Source of the DNA: an uncultured Blautia sp.
Lineage (GTDB): Bacteria; Bacillota; Clostridia; Lachnospirales; Lachnospiraceae
Direction: 5' to 3'
NCBI RefSeq assembly: GCF_934424005.1
Contig: NZ_CAKRXI010000003.1
Coordinates: forward strand, 1 to 64,000
Length of the DNA: 64,000 nt
The notes under the pieces are model-generated. The model worked only from the letters and a program-made list of their open reading frames with translations. It ran no database searches and was not told where the DNA came from. The translations under genes and the position numbers were made by a program. Numbering within the stretch: position 1 is the first letter of the stretch; every line of letters starts with the position of its first letter. This document shows positions 34,282-43,639 of this stretch, piece by piece.

Positions 34282-35574
34282 ATGTTTGCAGACAGAGCAA
34301 AAATCATCATCCGTTCAGGAAAGGGCGGAGATGGACATGTAAGCTTCCGCCGAGAGCTGTATGTACCGAATGGCGGTCCTGACGGCGGAGACGGCGGAAG
34401 AGGCGGAGACGTGATCTTTGAAGTGGATGAAGGTCAGAATACGCTTGGCGAATATCGCCATAAACACAAATTTAAAGCACAGGACGGTCAGGAAGGCGGG
34501 AAAAAACGCTGCCATGGAGCTGATGGTGATGACATTGTTCTGAAAGTCCCGGAAGGAACTGTAATTATGGAAGCACAGTCACGTAAGGTAATTGCAGATA
34601 TGTCCGGAGAGAACCGCCGTCAGATCGTTTTGAAGGGCGGACGTGGTGGAAAGGGAAATCAGCATTATGCAACTCCTACCATGCAGGTTCCTAAATTTGC
34701 ACAGCCGGGCCAGCCGGCGCAGGAGCTGGAAGTCCTTCTGGAGCTGAAAGTGATCGCAGATGTTGGACTTGTTGGTTTTCCAAATGTTGGAAAATCCACA
34801 TTCCTTTCCAGAGTAACAAATGCCCAGCCGAAAATTGCCAATTACCACTTTACAACATTAAGTCCGAACCTCGGTGTAGTGGATACAGCAAATGGTGGCT
34901 TTGTTATTGCTGATATTCCGGGACTGATCGAAGGTGCATCCGAGGGAGTTGGTCTGGGCCATGAATTCCTGAGGCATATCGAACGTACCCGTGTTCTTGT
35001 TCATATTGTGGATGCAGCATCTACAGAAGGGCGTGATCCGGTAGACGATATTCATAAGATCAACAAAGAACTGGAAGCATATAATCCGGACATTGCGGCA
35101 AGACCTCAGCTGATTGCTGCAAATAAGATCGATTGTATTTTTGATGATGGTGAGGAGAATCCTGTTGACCGTCTTAAGGCAGAGTTTGAACCACAGGGAA
35201 TCAAGGTTTATCCAATTTCAGCAGTAACAGGTCAGGGACTGAAAGAACTTCTCTACGGAATCAAGGAACTTCTGGACAGTGTTCCGGCAGAGCGTATCGT
35301 ATTTGAACAGGAATTCTTCCCAGAGGATGAATTATTTACCGAAAATCTTCCGTTTACAGTTGAGAGACATCCTGAAGATCCGGATATCTTTGTTGTGGAA
35401 GGACCTAAGATTGAAAAAATGCTTGGATATACCAATCTGGATTCTGAAAAAGGCTTTGCTTTCTTCCAGCGTTTCCTGAAAGAAGGCGGTATCCTGGAGG
35501 AACTGGAAAAAGCAGGTATTGAAGAGGGAAATACTGTCCGTATGTACGGATTTGACTTTGATTATTATAAATAG
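34282..35574 (+). CDS. obgE: GTPase Obg
   Basis: 430 residues. A Gly-rich Obg fold (FADRAKIIIRSGKGGDGHVSFRRE), a GTPase domain with GFPNVGKST, DIPGLIEGASEG and NKID, and a C-terminal OCT domain (FTVERHPEDPDIFVVEG...). It acts in 50S assembly and stress control. ATG 34282 after AAAAGGAGCG. Confidence 0.97.
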   Translation: MFADRAKIIIRSGKGGDGHVSFRRELYVPNGGPDGGDGGRGGDVIFEVDEGQNTLGEYRHKHKFKAQDGQEGGKKRCHGADGDDIVLKVPEGTVIMEAQSRKVIADMSGENRRQIVLKGGRGGKGNQHYATPTMQVPKFAQPGQPAQELEVLLELKVIADVGLVGFPNVGKSTFLSRVTNAQPKIANYHFTTLSPNLGVVDTANGGFVIADIPGLIEGASEGVGLGHEFLRHIERTRVLVHIVDAASTEGRDPVDDIHKINKELEAYNPDIAARPQLIAANKIDCIFDDGEENPVDRLKAEFEPQGIKVYPISAVTGQGLKELLYGIKELLDSVPAERIVFEQEFFPEDELFTENLPFTVERHPEDPDIFVVEGPKIEKMLGYTNLDSEKGFAFFQRFLKEGGILEELEKAGIEEGNTVRMYGFDFDYYK

Positions 35575-35588
35575 AAAGGTCTGAAACT

Positions 35589-35879
35589 ATGACAAGCAAA
35601 CAGAGAGCATACCTGAAAGGTCTTGCAATGAAAATGGAACCGATCATGCAGCTTGGTAAGGGTTCTGTCACACCGGAAAATACAGCGGCTGTTGATGAGG
35701 CACTTGCAGCACGTGAACTGATCAAAATCAGTGTACTTCAAAATTGTCTGGATGATCCGCGTCAGATGGCAGAAGTTCTGGCAGAGAGAACACGTTCACA
35801 GGTGGTTCAGGTGATTGGAAGAAAAATCGTTCTTTACCGTGAAGGGAAAGACAACAAGAAAAAAATAATTCTTCCGTAA
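35589..35879 (+). CDS. yhbY: YhbY family RNA-binding (CRM-domain) protein
   Basis: 96 residues. KQRAYLKGLAMKMEPIMQLGKG, the conserved CRM domain with its Gly-Lys-Gly loop, and a C-terminal VVQVIGRKIVLYR strand. It associates with pre-50S particles. It lies between obgE and nadD, its usual place. Confidence 0.93.
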   Translation: MTSKQRAYLKGLAMKMEPIMQLGKGSVTPENTAAVDEALAARELIKISVLQNCLDDPRQMAEVLAERTRSQVVQVIGRKIVLYREGKDNKKKIILP

Positions 35880-35902
35880 TACGAGAAGGAGTACAGAGAA
35901 CA

Positions 35903-36550
35903 ATGGAAACCAGACGTAAAAAAATTGGTATTATGGGGGGAACATTTGATCCAATCCACATCGGTCATCTGATACTGGGGGAGAAAACATATGAACAGCT
36001 TGGTCTGGATAAGATATTATTTATGCCGGCCGGAAATCCTCCTCACAAACAGAATCGGATTGGACGGGCCACAGATGCTCAGAGAGTAGCTATGGTAGAA
36101 AAAGCGATTTCCGGAAATCCACATTTTGAACTTTCATTGACTGAAATGAATGATAAAGGATTCACATATACCTACCATACACTGGAAACACTGAAAGAAC
36201 AAAATCCGGACACCGATTATTATTTTATTATCGGAGCGGATTCTCTGTACGATTTTTCCTCATGGAGGGAGCCGGCAAGAATATGCAAAGCCTGCACGAT
36301 TGTTGTAGCAGTACGTGATCATGTGCCGGTTGGGAAACTTAATGAACAGATGACATATTTGTCTGAACGGTATAATGGCCGATTTATCAGCCTGAATACA
36401 CTGAATATAGATATTTCAAGTCAACTGCTGCGCAAGTGGCATCAGGAGGGTAAGAGCCTCCGGTATTATGTACCAGATGCAGTAGCTGATTATATAGATA
36501 AAAATCACATTTATCACATAACAGAGGGAGTTGGCCACAACAATGTCTGA
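35903..36550 (+). CDS. nadD: Nicotinate-nucleotide adenylyltransferase
   Basis: 215 residues. GGTFDPIHIGHL is the HxGH nucleotidyltransferase motif; PAGNPPHK and the C-terminal ISSQLLRKW (ISSTxxR-like) complete the active site. It makes deamido-NAD from nicotinate mononucleotide. It overlaps the yqeK start region. Confidence 0.94.
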   Translation: METRRKKIGIMGGTFDPIHIGHLILGEKTYEQLGLDKILFMPAGNPPHKQNRIGRATDAQRVAMVEKAISGNPHFELSLTEMNDKGFTYTYHTLETLKEQNPDTDYYFIIGADSLYDFSSWREPARICKACTIVVAVRDHVPVGKLNEQMTYLSERYNGRFISLNTLNIDISSQLLRKWHQEGKSLRYYVPDAVADYIDKNHIYHITEGVGHNNV

Positions 36551-37148
36551 TTACGATTTCATAAAAATGCAAAAAAAACTTGCCAAATATCTTGATGAAA
36601 ACCGCTATGAACATACTTTGGGAGTTATGTTTACCTGTGCTTCTCTTGCGATGGTACACGGATATGACCTGAAAAATGCTCAGGTGGCCGGCCTGCTTCA
36701 TGACAGTGCAAAGTGTATTCCAAATAAAAAAAAGTTAAAGATATGTGCAGAACACCATATTCCGGTCAGCGATTTTGAAAAAGAACATCCGTTTCTTCTT
36801 CATGCTAAACTGGGGGCATATATTGCAAAAGCAAAATATAATGTCACAGATAAGGAGATTCTTTCTGCAATCACATATCATACAACAGGTAAACCGGATA
36901 TGACTATGCTGGAAAAAATTGTTTATATTGCAGATTATATTGAGCCGGCACGAAATAAAGCACCAAGGCTTACAGAAATCCGCAGACTGGCATTCGAAGA
37001 TCTGGATGAGTGTATGTATCAGATTCTGAAAGATACGTTGTCTTATCTGGATGAAAATCCAAATGATGTAGATTCAGCAACTAAAGATGCGTATGCTTAT
37101 TACACAATGATACATGAGGACAGGCTGAAAACCCGAAAACAGGCCTGA
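36543..37148 (+). CDS. yqeK: HD-domain Ap4A hydrolase YqeK
   Basis: 201 residues from ATG 36543. HTLGVMFTCASLA, then AGLLHDSAKCI (HD metal pair) and IVYIADYIEPAR are typical of the YqeK family. Members hydrolyse diadenosine tetraphosphate symmetrically. It follows nadD and precedes rsfS as in most Firmicutes. Confidence 0.92.
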   Translation: MSDYDFIKMQKKLAKYLDENRYEHTLGVMFTCASLAMVHGYDLKNAQVAGLLHDSAKCIPNKKKLKICAEHHIPVSDFEKEHPFLLHAKLGAYIAKAKYNVTDKEILSAITYHTTGKPDMTMLEKIVYIADYIEPARNKAPRLTEIRRLAFEDLDECMYQILKDTLSYLDENPNDVDSATKDAYAYYTMIHEDRLKTRKQA

Positions 37149-37168
37149 TCCGGAAAGGAAACGTGTTT

Positions 37169-37525
37169 ATGAACAGAGAACAGGAAATGGTAAGCATTGC
37201 CTGCAAAGCAATTGATGATAAAAAAGCACTGGACATAAAGGTGATTGATATCCGAGAGGTTTCTGTAATCGCGGATTATTTTGTGATCACAAGCGGAAGC
37301 AATCTGAACCAGGTGCAGGCAATTGTAGATAATGTTGAGGAACAGCTTGGAAGAGCTGGATTTGAACCAAAACAGATTGAAGGAACAAGAAATTCAAACT
37401 GGATTCTTATGGATTATGGTGATCTTATTATTCATGTGTTTGATGAAGAAAATCGTCTTTTTTACGATCTTGAAAGAATCTGGAGAGATGGAAAAGAACT
37501 GGATGCTTCAGAATTTTTGAAATAA
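37169..37525 (+). CDS. rsfS: Ribosomal silencing factor RsfS
   Basis: 118 residues from ATG 37169 (a GTG at 37163 is also in frame). ADYFVITSGSNLNQVQAI, GTRNSNWILMDYGDLIIHVFDEENR and YDLERIW are signature RsfS sequences. It binds L14 and blocks subunit joining in starvation. Last gene of this operon, followed by a bidirectional terminator. Confidence 0.95.
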   Translation: MNREQEMVSIACKAIDDKKALDIKVIDIREVSVIADYFVITSGSNLNQVQAIVDNVEEQLGRAGFEPKQIEGTRNSNWILMDYGDLIIHVFDEENRLFYDLERIWRDGKELDASEFLK

Positions 37526-37561
37526 GTTAACTGTAAAAAAAATATGTAAACTGTAGATGAT

Positions 37562-37609
37562 AAAAAACAGGAGTATATCGGAAAATAATCTGATATACTC
37601 CTGTTTTTT
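37562..37609. terminator. Bidirectional terminator between rsfS and lexA
   Basis: Perfect 18-bp inverted repeat AAAAAACAGGAGTATATC / GATATACTCCTGTTTTTT (37562-37579, 37592-37609), with A and T runs at its edges on both strands. It serves both convergent genes and touches the lexA stop codon. Confidence 0.93.
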
Positions 37610-38228
37610 ATTCGTATAAACGAAAAACGCCAAATACTTTACCAAGAATTTTGAGATCATCATGTACAAGAATTGGTTCCATTGAATCATTCTCCGGCTG
37701 CAGACGATAATAGCCGTCTTCTTTGTAAAAAGTCTTAACTGTGGCAGAATCTTCTACCAGTGCAACTACAATGTCTCCGTTAGAGGCAGAACTCTGTTGT
37801 CTGACCAGAACCTGATCACCGTTAAAGATACCGGCATTGATCATGCTGTCACCTTTTACTTTAAGCATGAAACTCTGCGCATTTGGCATATATTCTGCAG
37901 GAACCGGAAAATATCCTTCGATGTTTTCAACGGCAAGTATAGGCTGACCGGCTGCAACGGTTCCAACCAGAGGTACATTTACAACTTCTCTGCGGACAAG
38001 GTTAAAATTATCATCAATGATTTCAATTGCACGTGGTTTCGTAGCATCTCTGCGTATATAACCGTTTTTTTCGAGTGCTTCCAGGTGAGAGTGAACAGAA
38101 GAAGTAGACTTCAGATTAACTGCCTCACAAATCTCTCTGACTGCAGGGGGAAAGCCTCTGTTAAGAATTTCATTTTTTATATAATCCAGAATCTCCTGCT
38201 GTTTCTTGCTGATTCTGCCGTATGCCAT
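37608..38228 (-). CDS. lexA: SOS repressor LexA
   Basis: 206 residues; ATG at 38228 follows AGGAGG, so an upstream extension is rejected. N-terminal winged helix ([28 protein letters not shown]), Ala-Gly cleavage site in GTVAAGQP, catalytic Ser in KGDSMINAG and Lys in EDSATVKTF. It represses SOS genes and self-cleaves with RecA. Two LexA-box-like sites lie upstream, consistent with autoregulation. Confidence 0.96.
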   Translation of the reverse strand: MAYGRISKKQQEILDYIKNEILNRGFPPAVREICEAVNLKSTSSVHSHLEALEKNGYIRRDATKPRAIEIIDDNFNLVRREVVNVPLVGTVAAGQPILAVENIEGYFPVPAEYMPNAQSFMLKVKGDSMINAGIFNGDQVLVRQQSSASNGDIVVALVEDSATVKTFYKEDGYYRLQPENDSMEPILVHDDLKILGKVFGVFRLYE

Positions 38229-38295
38229 AAAAAATACCTCCTGATTTACGATCATTCTGATTAATAAAAAGTATAACATACCTTTTTCATAATGG

Positions 38296-38322
38296 CAAAC
38301 AAATATTCGGAAAATATGTTCG
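38296..38322. promoter_or_regulatory. Two adjoining LexA-box-like sites
   Basis: On the minus strand, CGAACATATTTTCC (38322-38309) and CGAATATTTGTTTG (38309-38296) each resemble the Firmicutes SOS box CGAAC-N4-GTTCG; the second fits better. They lie 70-95 bp before the lexA start and near the divergent promoter at 38346. Confidence 0.55.
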
Positions 38323-38345
38323 CGCTGAATAATTTCCCCTTTTTC

Positions 38346-38374
38346 TTGTCAGATGAAGGTGAAAATGGTACAAT
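38346..38374 (+). promoter_or_regulatory. Promoter of the HlyD-yggS-sepF operon
   Basis: TTGTCA (38346-38351), 17-bp spacer, TACAAT (38369-38374), about 45 bp before TTG 38419. Confidence 0.7.
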
Positions 38375-38418
38375 ATCCTAGTATGTAATTTAGTTAAAAC
38401 AATAAAGGAGGCATTTTT

Positions 38419-39834
38419 TTGCCTGATAAGGATAAACGTTTTGCAGATAATGCAGGAATATTAAAGAAAATCAAAAGTGTGTTGGGGTTGAATATTGGCA
38501 CAATGCTGTTTGGAGCTCTGTTTCTCTATATGCTGTTCAGCGTTGTTTTGTATCTGACATCTTCCAACATTGAATCATATCTGGTCATTGCCGGACCTCT
38601 TTCCAGAAATGAAACCTATACGGGACTTGCGATACGGACAGAGAAAGTATACAAGGCAGAGACAGGGGGATATGTCAGTTATTATGCCCGGGAAGGCAGC
38701 AAGATCAATGCAAACGGCGTGGTATATGGTATCAGCAGTTCACAGAAAACAGAATCGTCTGCTGAACTGAGTTCAGATGATCTTTCTGCAATCCGCAGTC
38801 AGATGTTGAGTTTTTCAAAGGGATATAACCCGAGTAAATTTAATAATACATACAGCTTTAAATATAATCTTGAGGGAAGTATCTTACAGTATGCAGGGGT
38901 AAGTGGTACTTCATCGGATTCCGGTGTTGTAAGCTATGGTGGGCAGACGCTCAGTAAAGCAGAACAGGATGGAATTATTTTGTATTCGACAGATGGATAC
39001 GAAAATAAAACAGCGGATACCCTTACCGCAGAAGACTTTGACCAGAACTCTTATCATGAAACAGATCTTAAGACACACGATGCTGTTTCAGCGGGGGACA
39101 GTCTTTATACGTTGGTTTCGGATGAGAACTGGAGCCTGATGATTCCGTTGAGTGAGAAACAGGCGGCAAAGCTCGCTGACCGTACGGTTGTGCGTGTGAA
39201 ATTTCTGAAAGATGATATGACCCAGAGTGGAGATTTCAGTATTGTTGAGATCGATGGAGCTAAGTATGGCAAGATCGATTTTAACAAGGGTGTGATTCGC
39301 TATGCCTCAGATCGTTTCCTGGAAATAGAACTTGTAACAAATACAGTCACTGGATTGAAAATTCCATTGTCATCAATTGTTACAAAGGAATTTTACCTGA
39401 TACCTTCTGATTATGCGACAACAAATGAAGACAGTCAGGAAACAGGTTTCATGGTCCTTGGCAAAGATAAAAGCGGAAACGAGACCCGAACATTTGTAAG
39501 TCCGTCTATTTATGCAAGTATAGAGGATGGAAGCCAGGATACAGAGGATGATAGTAAGAAAAAATATCTGTATTATGTTGATCAGAAGTCATTTAAAGAG
39601 GGTGACGTGATCATCAGCCAGAAAGATCAGAGTCGCTATGTAGTCAGTGATGTCGGCGTACTTGAGGGTGTATATTGTATCAACCAGGGATATGCCGTAT
39701 TTCGCAGAATAGAGATACTGGATCAGAATGAAGAATATGCGATCGTTTCAAAAAATACAACATATGGTCTGGCAAGGTATGATCATATTGTACGAAATGC
39801 TGATAAAGTAGATGAGGAAGAAATTTTATATTAA
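38419..39834 (+). CDS. HlyD-like membrane-anchored protein
   Basis: 471 residues from TTG 38419 (AAGGAGG nine bases upstream). One membrane helix near residues 30-52, then an extracytoplasmic region with a split biotinyl-lipoyl-like start (YTGLAIRTEKVYKAETGGYVSYYAREGSKINANGVVYGI) and a second beta domain (HDAVSAGDSLYTLV...). This resembles HlyD-type adaptors, but no ABC transporter is nearby. In Lachnospiraceae it commonly precedes yggS-sepF, which hints at a link with the division machinery; that is inference. Confidence 0.65.
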   Translation: MPDKDKRFADNAGILKKIKSVLGLNIGTMLFGALFLYMLFSVVLYLTSSNIESYLVIAGPLSRNETYTGLAIRTEKVYKAETGGYVSYYAREGSKINANGVVYGISSSQKTESSAELSSDDLSAIRSQMLSFSKGYNPSKFNNTYSFKYNLEGSILQYAGVSGTSSDSGVVSYGGQTLSKAEQDGIILYSTDGYENKTADTLTAEDFDQNSYHETDLKTHDAVSAGDSLYTLVSDENWSLMIPLSEKQAAKLADRTVVRVKFLKDDMTQSGDFSIVEIDGAKYGKIDFNKGVIRYASDRFLEIELVTNTVTGLKIPLSSIVTKEFYLIPSDYATTNEDSQETGFMVLGKDKSGNETRTFVSPSIYASIEDGSQDTEDDSKKKYLYYVDQKSFKEGDVIISQKDQSRYVVSDVGVLEGVYCINQGYAVFRRIEILDQNEEYAIVSKNTTYGLARYDHIVRNADKVDEEEILY

Positions 39835-39886
39835 AAGGTAAAATGCTTAATAAAGAATTTTATACGAATCAGGAGGCTTATAAATT

Positions 39887-40579
39887 ATGATAACAGAAAA
39901 TCTTGAACAGGTTCGCAAAAACATTGAGGAAGCATGCAGGGCAGTAAATCGTGATCCGGGAGAAGTGACGCTGATTTCTGTAAGTAAGACGAAACCGGTG
40001 TCTATGCTTCAGGAAGCGTATGATGCAGGTTCAAGAGACTTTGGAGAAAATAAGGTTCAGGAGATCATGGATAAATATACACAGCTCCCGTCAGATATTC
40101 GCTGGCATATGATCGGACATCTGCAGAGAAATAAAGTAAAATATATTGTAGACAAGGTTGCCCTGATTCATTCTGTAGATTCTCTGAGACTTGCAGAAAC
40201 AATTGAAAATGAAGCTGCAAAACATAATGTGACAGTTCCGATACTTATTGAAGTAAATGTAGCACAGGAGGAGAGTAAATTCGGCCTGAAAACAGAAGAA
40301 GTTCTTTCACTTGTGGAATCTGTGGCAGCATTGCCGCATATAAATATAAAGGGCCTGATGACGATTGCTCCATATGTCGAAGATCCGGAGGAGAATCGTG
40401 GAATTTTCCGCCAATTGAAGAAATTAAGTGTTGACATTGCAGCCAAAAACATTAATAATGTTAATATGAGTGTTTTGAGCATGGGTATGACTGGAGATTA
40501 TCAGGTTGCCGTGCAGGAGGGCGCTACGATGGTTCGGGTTGGAACGGGTATTTTCGGTGAACGAGACTATTCGCATTGA
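39887..40579 (+). CDS. yggS: YggS family PLP homeostasis protein
   Basis: 230 residues. LISVSKTKPVSML holds the PLP-binding Lys, with HMIGHLQRNKVKYI, KGLMTIAP and SMGMTGDYQVAVQEGATMVRVGTGIFG. It is the alanine-racemase-like barrel without racemase activity that controls PLP levels. It precedes sepF, as in most Firmicutes. Confidence 0.96.
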   Translation: MITENLEQVRKNIEEACRAVNRDPGEVTLISVSKTKPVSMLQEAYDAGSRDFGENKVQEIMDKYTQLPSDIRWHMIGHLQRNKVKYIVDKVALIHSVDSLRLAETIENEAAKHNVTVPILIEVNVAQEESKFGLKTEEVLSLVESVAALPHINIKGLMTIAPYVEDPEENRGIFRQLKKLSVDIAAKNINNVNMSVLSMGMTGDYQVAVQEGATMVRVGTGIFGERDYSH

Positions 40580-40609
40580 GCCATAAGACAAATAAGATTG
40601 GAGATTAAA

Positions 40610-41239
40610 ATGAGCGTTTTAGATAAACTTTTGGATGCCGTAAAACTTAATGATGATTATGATGAAGATGATTATTTAGATGATGATCTTCTTGACAGTG
40701 ATGACGATGATTTCCTGGATGATGATCAGGAGGACAAGCCTGTAAAAAAATTTTTCCAGAAATTCTCTAAGAAATCTGATGACGAAGAGTTTGATGATTT
40801 TGATGATGAAGAACCAGTTGCAGCTGCACCGAAACAGACGGTCAAAACTGTTTCTACACCAAAAGTATCTGTCAAACAGGACAAGCCGGTACGAAGTACT
40901 TCATCCAAGATTACTCCAATGAGAAGCAGCAGAAAGGGATCACAGGCAGCAAATATGGAAGTATGTGTAATCAGACCTACATCGATGGAAGATACTCGTG
41001 AAATTGCAGATACATTAGTAGACAATTCTACAGTTGTATTGAATCTTGAAGGACTCGATATGGAACTTGCACAGAGAATTATCGATTTTACATCCGGTGC
41101 ATGTTATTCTCTGGGTGGAAGCCTGCAGAAGGTATCCAGCTATATCTTCATTCTTGGACCTTACAATGTAGATATTACTGGTGATCTTCAGAATATTCTT
41201 GGAAGTAATCCGGTACCGTCTGTAAGAGCAGGATATTGA
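40610..41239 (+). CDS. sepF: Cell division protein SepF
   Basis: 209 residues from ATG 40610 (GGAG seven bases upstream). A short membrane-targeting N-terminal helix (MSVLDKLLDAVKL), an acidic Asp-rich stretch (residues 15-70), a linker, and the SepF core (NMEVCVIRPTSMEDTREIADTL, then FTSGACYSLGGSLQKVSSYIFILGP). SepF anchors FtsZ to the membrane. Confidence 0.95.
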   Translation: MSVLDKLLDAVKLNDDYDEDDYLDDDLLDSDDDDFLDDDQEDKPVKKFFQKFSKKSDDEEFDDFDDEEPVAAAPKQTVKTVSTPKVSVKQDKPVRSTSSKITPMRSSRKGSQAANMEVCVIRPTSMEDTREIADTLVDNSTVVLNLEGLDMELAQRIIDFTSGACYSLGGSLQKVSSYIFILGPYNVDITGDLQNILGSNPVPSVRAGY

Positions 41240-41262
41240 TTAACACAGGGTATTAATTAACA

Positions 41263-42015
41263 ATGGAAAAAGACGAATTCTTTATCAAGAGAATCCGGGA
41301 ACTGGCAAATCTCTCTTATCAGAGAGATATTGTCACTTTTTCGGATTTTCTTAATTTAAATGAACAAAATATCATAAATGACCGTAAAAATCAAATGCCA
41401 GGCGTAGTTATGGAATGTTTTGGCGGTTACGAACAGGCAGAGCGTCAGATGGTAGCATTTCATCCTGATGCTCTTTTATTTCCATGGGAGTATCCTATTA
41501 AATGCCTGAAAGTAGAACCACTTGCTGCGAAATTTTCAGAGGACCTGACGCATCGTGATTTTCTGGGAGCAGTTCTCAATTTGGGAATCGAGCGTGCTGT
41601 GATAGGAGATATTCTTGTACAAAAGCATACTGCATGGATATTCTGTCACGAAAAAATTGCAGATTATATTATAGAAAATCTGACCAGAGTACGTCATACG
41701 ACTATGAAACTTTCTATAGTGGATAATCCGGAACATATACCGGAGCCGGAATTTCAGGAGATCAATGGTACATGTGCTTCCGTGCGTCTGGATGCACTGA
41801 TCGGACTGGCTTTTCAGACTTCAAGAAACAGTATGGTTCCTTTCATAGAAGGCGGTCAGGTATTTGTAAATGGAAAATTAATTACATCGAATGGATATGA
41901 GCCAAAAGATGGAGATATTATTTCGGTACGTGGTAAGGGGCGATTTCGGTATGAGGGCGTTTCCAGACAGACAAAAAAGGGACGGAACAGTGTGAAGCTG
42001 CTGCGTTACCAGTAA
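41263..42015 (+). CDS. ylmH: YlmH-like RNA-binding protein (S4 domain)
   Basis: 250 residues. An N-terminal YlmH domain (FSDFLNLNEQNII, CFGGYEQAERQMVAFHPD, HRDFLGAVLNLGIERAVIGDI) and a C-terminal S4 domain (VRLDALIGLAFQTSRNSMVPFIEGGQVFVNGK). Relatives in B. subtilis act in ribosome quality control. It follows sepF, as is usual. Confidence 0.93.
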   Translation: MEKDEFFIKRIRELANLSYQRDIVTFSDFLNLNEQNIINDRKNQMPGVVMECFGGYEQAERQMVAFHPDALLFPWEYPIKCLKVEPLAAKFSEDLTHRDFLGAVLNLGIERAVIGDILVQKHTAWIFCHEKIADYIIENLTRVRHTTMKLSIVDNPEHIPEPEFQEINGTCASVRLDALIGLAFQTSRNSMVPFIEGGQVFVNGKLITSNGYEPKDGDIISVRGKGRFRYEGVSRQTKKGRNSVKLLRYQ

Positions 42016-42034
42016 GGATCAGGAGGACTAAAAT

Positions 42035-43126
42035 ATGGGTACAGATGCATTACAGGTCAGAAGAAACGGAGATTTTTACTATCCGATCTATTTTGAGGAT
42101 GGTTTTGAGAAACTTGCAGACGCAATTCGGACAGAGGGACTGGAGAACAGGAATTTTTGTATTGTAACAGATACGAATGTAGCACCGCTTTATGCGGCAG
42201 AGGTACAGAAAGTTCTTTCACCAGTAGCTTCCAAAATATCTGTGTTTACATTTGAGGCAGGTGAAAAAAGCAAAAATCTGAATACAGTACAACAGCTTTA
42301 TAAAGTACTGATTGAGGAAAAACTGGACCGTAAGAGTCTGGTCGTTGCGCTTGGAGGCGGTGTGGTAGGTGATCTTGCAGGATTTGGTGCGGCAACATAT
42401 CTTCGCGGTATCGATTTTATTCAGGTTCCTACAACACTTCTTGCTCAGGTGGACAGCAGTGTTGGAGGTAAGACCGGAGTGGATCTGGATCAGTATAAAA
42501 ATATGGTAGGTGCTTTCCATCAGCCCCGTTTTGTTTATATGAACCTTCACACATTGCGTTCTCTTCCAGCAGAACAGTTTGCCTGTGGCATGGGAGAAGT
42601 CTTGAAGACAGGGCTTATCTGCGATGGAGACTTTTATCAGTTTGTGTGTGCGGAGCAGAAAAAAATACAACAGTTGGATACGGTGCTTCTGAAGAAAATG
42701 ATTCGTCGCTGCTGTGAGATCAAAGCAGGTGTTGTAGAACGTGATCCGAAAGAGCAGGGAGAACGTGCATTGCTTAATCTCGGTCATACGATTGGGCATG
42801 CAGTAGAAAAACTCATGGATTTTAAACTCCTGCATGGTCAGTGTGTTGCGATCGGGCTTATTGCAGCTGCAAAGATTTCTCTGAACAGAGGATTGCTTAC
42901 AGAAAAAGAATATCAGCAGATTGTACAGGGCTGTGAGGCTTATCGGCTGCCAACGTACATCGAGGGATTGCGTGCGGGAGATATTCTTGATGCGACTAAA
43001 AAGGACAAGAAAATGGAACAGGGACAGATTAAATTTGTTCTTATGAAGGGCCTTGGAGGCAGTTTTATTGATCGTACCGTGACAGATCAGGAATTGCTGG
43101 AGGGAATTCAGGAGATTCTTCGATGA
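42035..43126 (+). CDS. aroB: 3-dehydroquinate synthase
   Basis: 363 residues. ALGGGVVGDLAGFGAATYLRGIDFIQVPTTLLAQVDSSVGGKTGVD contains the NAD-binding and catalytic segment (several short motifs named together), and LNLGHTIGHAVE holds zinc-binding His residues. It forms 3-dehydroquinate from DAHP in the shikimate pathway. No other shikimate gene is near, so its place between ylmH and lspA is unusual for the pathway. The stop overlaps the lspA ATG by 4 bp. Confidence 0.95.
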   Translation: MGTDALQVRRNGDFYYPIYFEDGFEKLADAIRTEGLENRNFCIVTDTNVAPLYAAEVQKVLSPVASKISVFTFEAGEKSKNLNTVQQLYKVLIEEKLDRKSLVVALGGGVVGDLAGFGAATYLRGIDFIQVPTTLLAQVDSSVGGKTGVDLDQYKNMVGAFHQPRFVYMNLHTLRSLPAEQFACGMGEVLKTGLICDGDFYQFVCAEQKKIQQLDTVLLKKMIRRCCEIKAGVVERDPKEQGERALLNLGHTIGHAVEKLMDFKLLHGQCVAIGLIAAAKISLNRGLLTEKEYQQIVQGCEAYRLPTYIEGLRAGDILDATKKDKKMEQGQIKFVLMKGLGGSFIDRTVTDQELLEGIQEILR

Positions 43127-43629
43127 ATAAAAAGAAAACTTCTTTTATTTGTTTTTTGGTGTGGTTTATTGGAATTATATTACTCATAGTGGCAGATCAG
43201 GCAGCAAAATACTGGGCAGTATCAAAATTAAAGGGAACATCCGAGATGACGATTATTCCGGGTGTCCTGGAGTTGCAGTATCTGGAAAACAGAGGAATGG
43301 CATTTGGCATGCTTCAGGGCCGTCAGATGCTTTTTCTTGTACTGTGCATAGTTTTTTGTGCTGTAATGTTGTGGCTTTTCTTCAGAATTCCCAAAACAGG
43401 ATATTATATTCCACTGATTCTGGTAGGTGGTATTCTGACAGGAGGTGCGGCAGGAAATTTTATTGACCGGGCATTTCGAGGATATGTTGTAGATTTTATT
43501 TACGTTTCTTTGATTGATTTTCCGATATTTAATCTTGCAGATATCTATGTTGTATGTGGAGGCATTGCATTGGTGATACTCGTTCTTTTCCACTACAGAG
43601 ATGAGGATTTTGATTTTATTAAAAAATAA
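43123..43629 (+). CDS. lspA: Lipoprotein signal peptidase (SPase II)
   Basis: 168 residues with four membrane helices. LENRGMAFGM, GGAAGNFIDRAFRGYVVDF and FNLADIYVV carry the two catalytic Asp. It cleaves prolipoprotein signal peptides. Coupled to aroB (ATGA), followed 10 bp later by rluD, its usual partner. Confidence 0.95.
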   Translation: MNKKKTSFICFLVWFIGIILLIVADQAAKYWAVSKLKGTSEMTIIPGVLELQYLENRGMAFGMLQGRQMLFLVLCIVFCAVMLWLFFRIPKTGYYIPLILVGGILTGGAAGNFIDRAFRGYVVDFIYVSLIDFPIFNLADIYVVCGGIALVILVLFHYRDEDFDFIKK

Positions 43630-43639
43630 AGGATGACTT

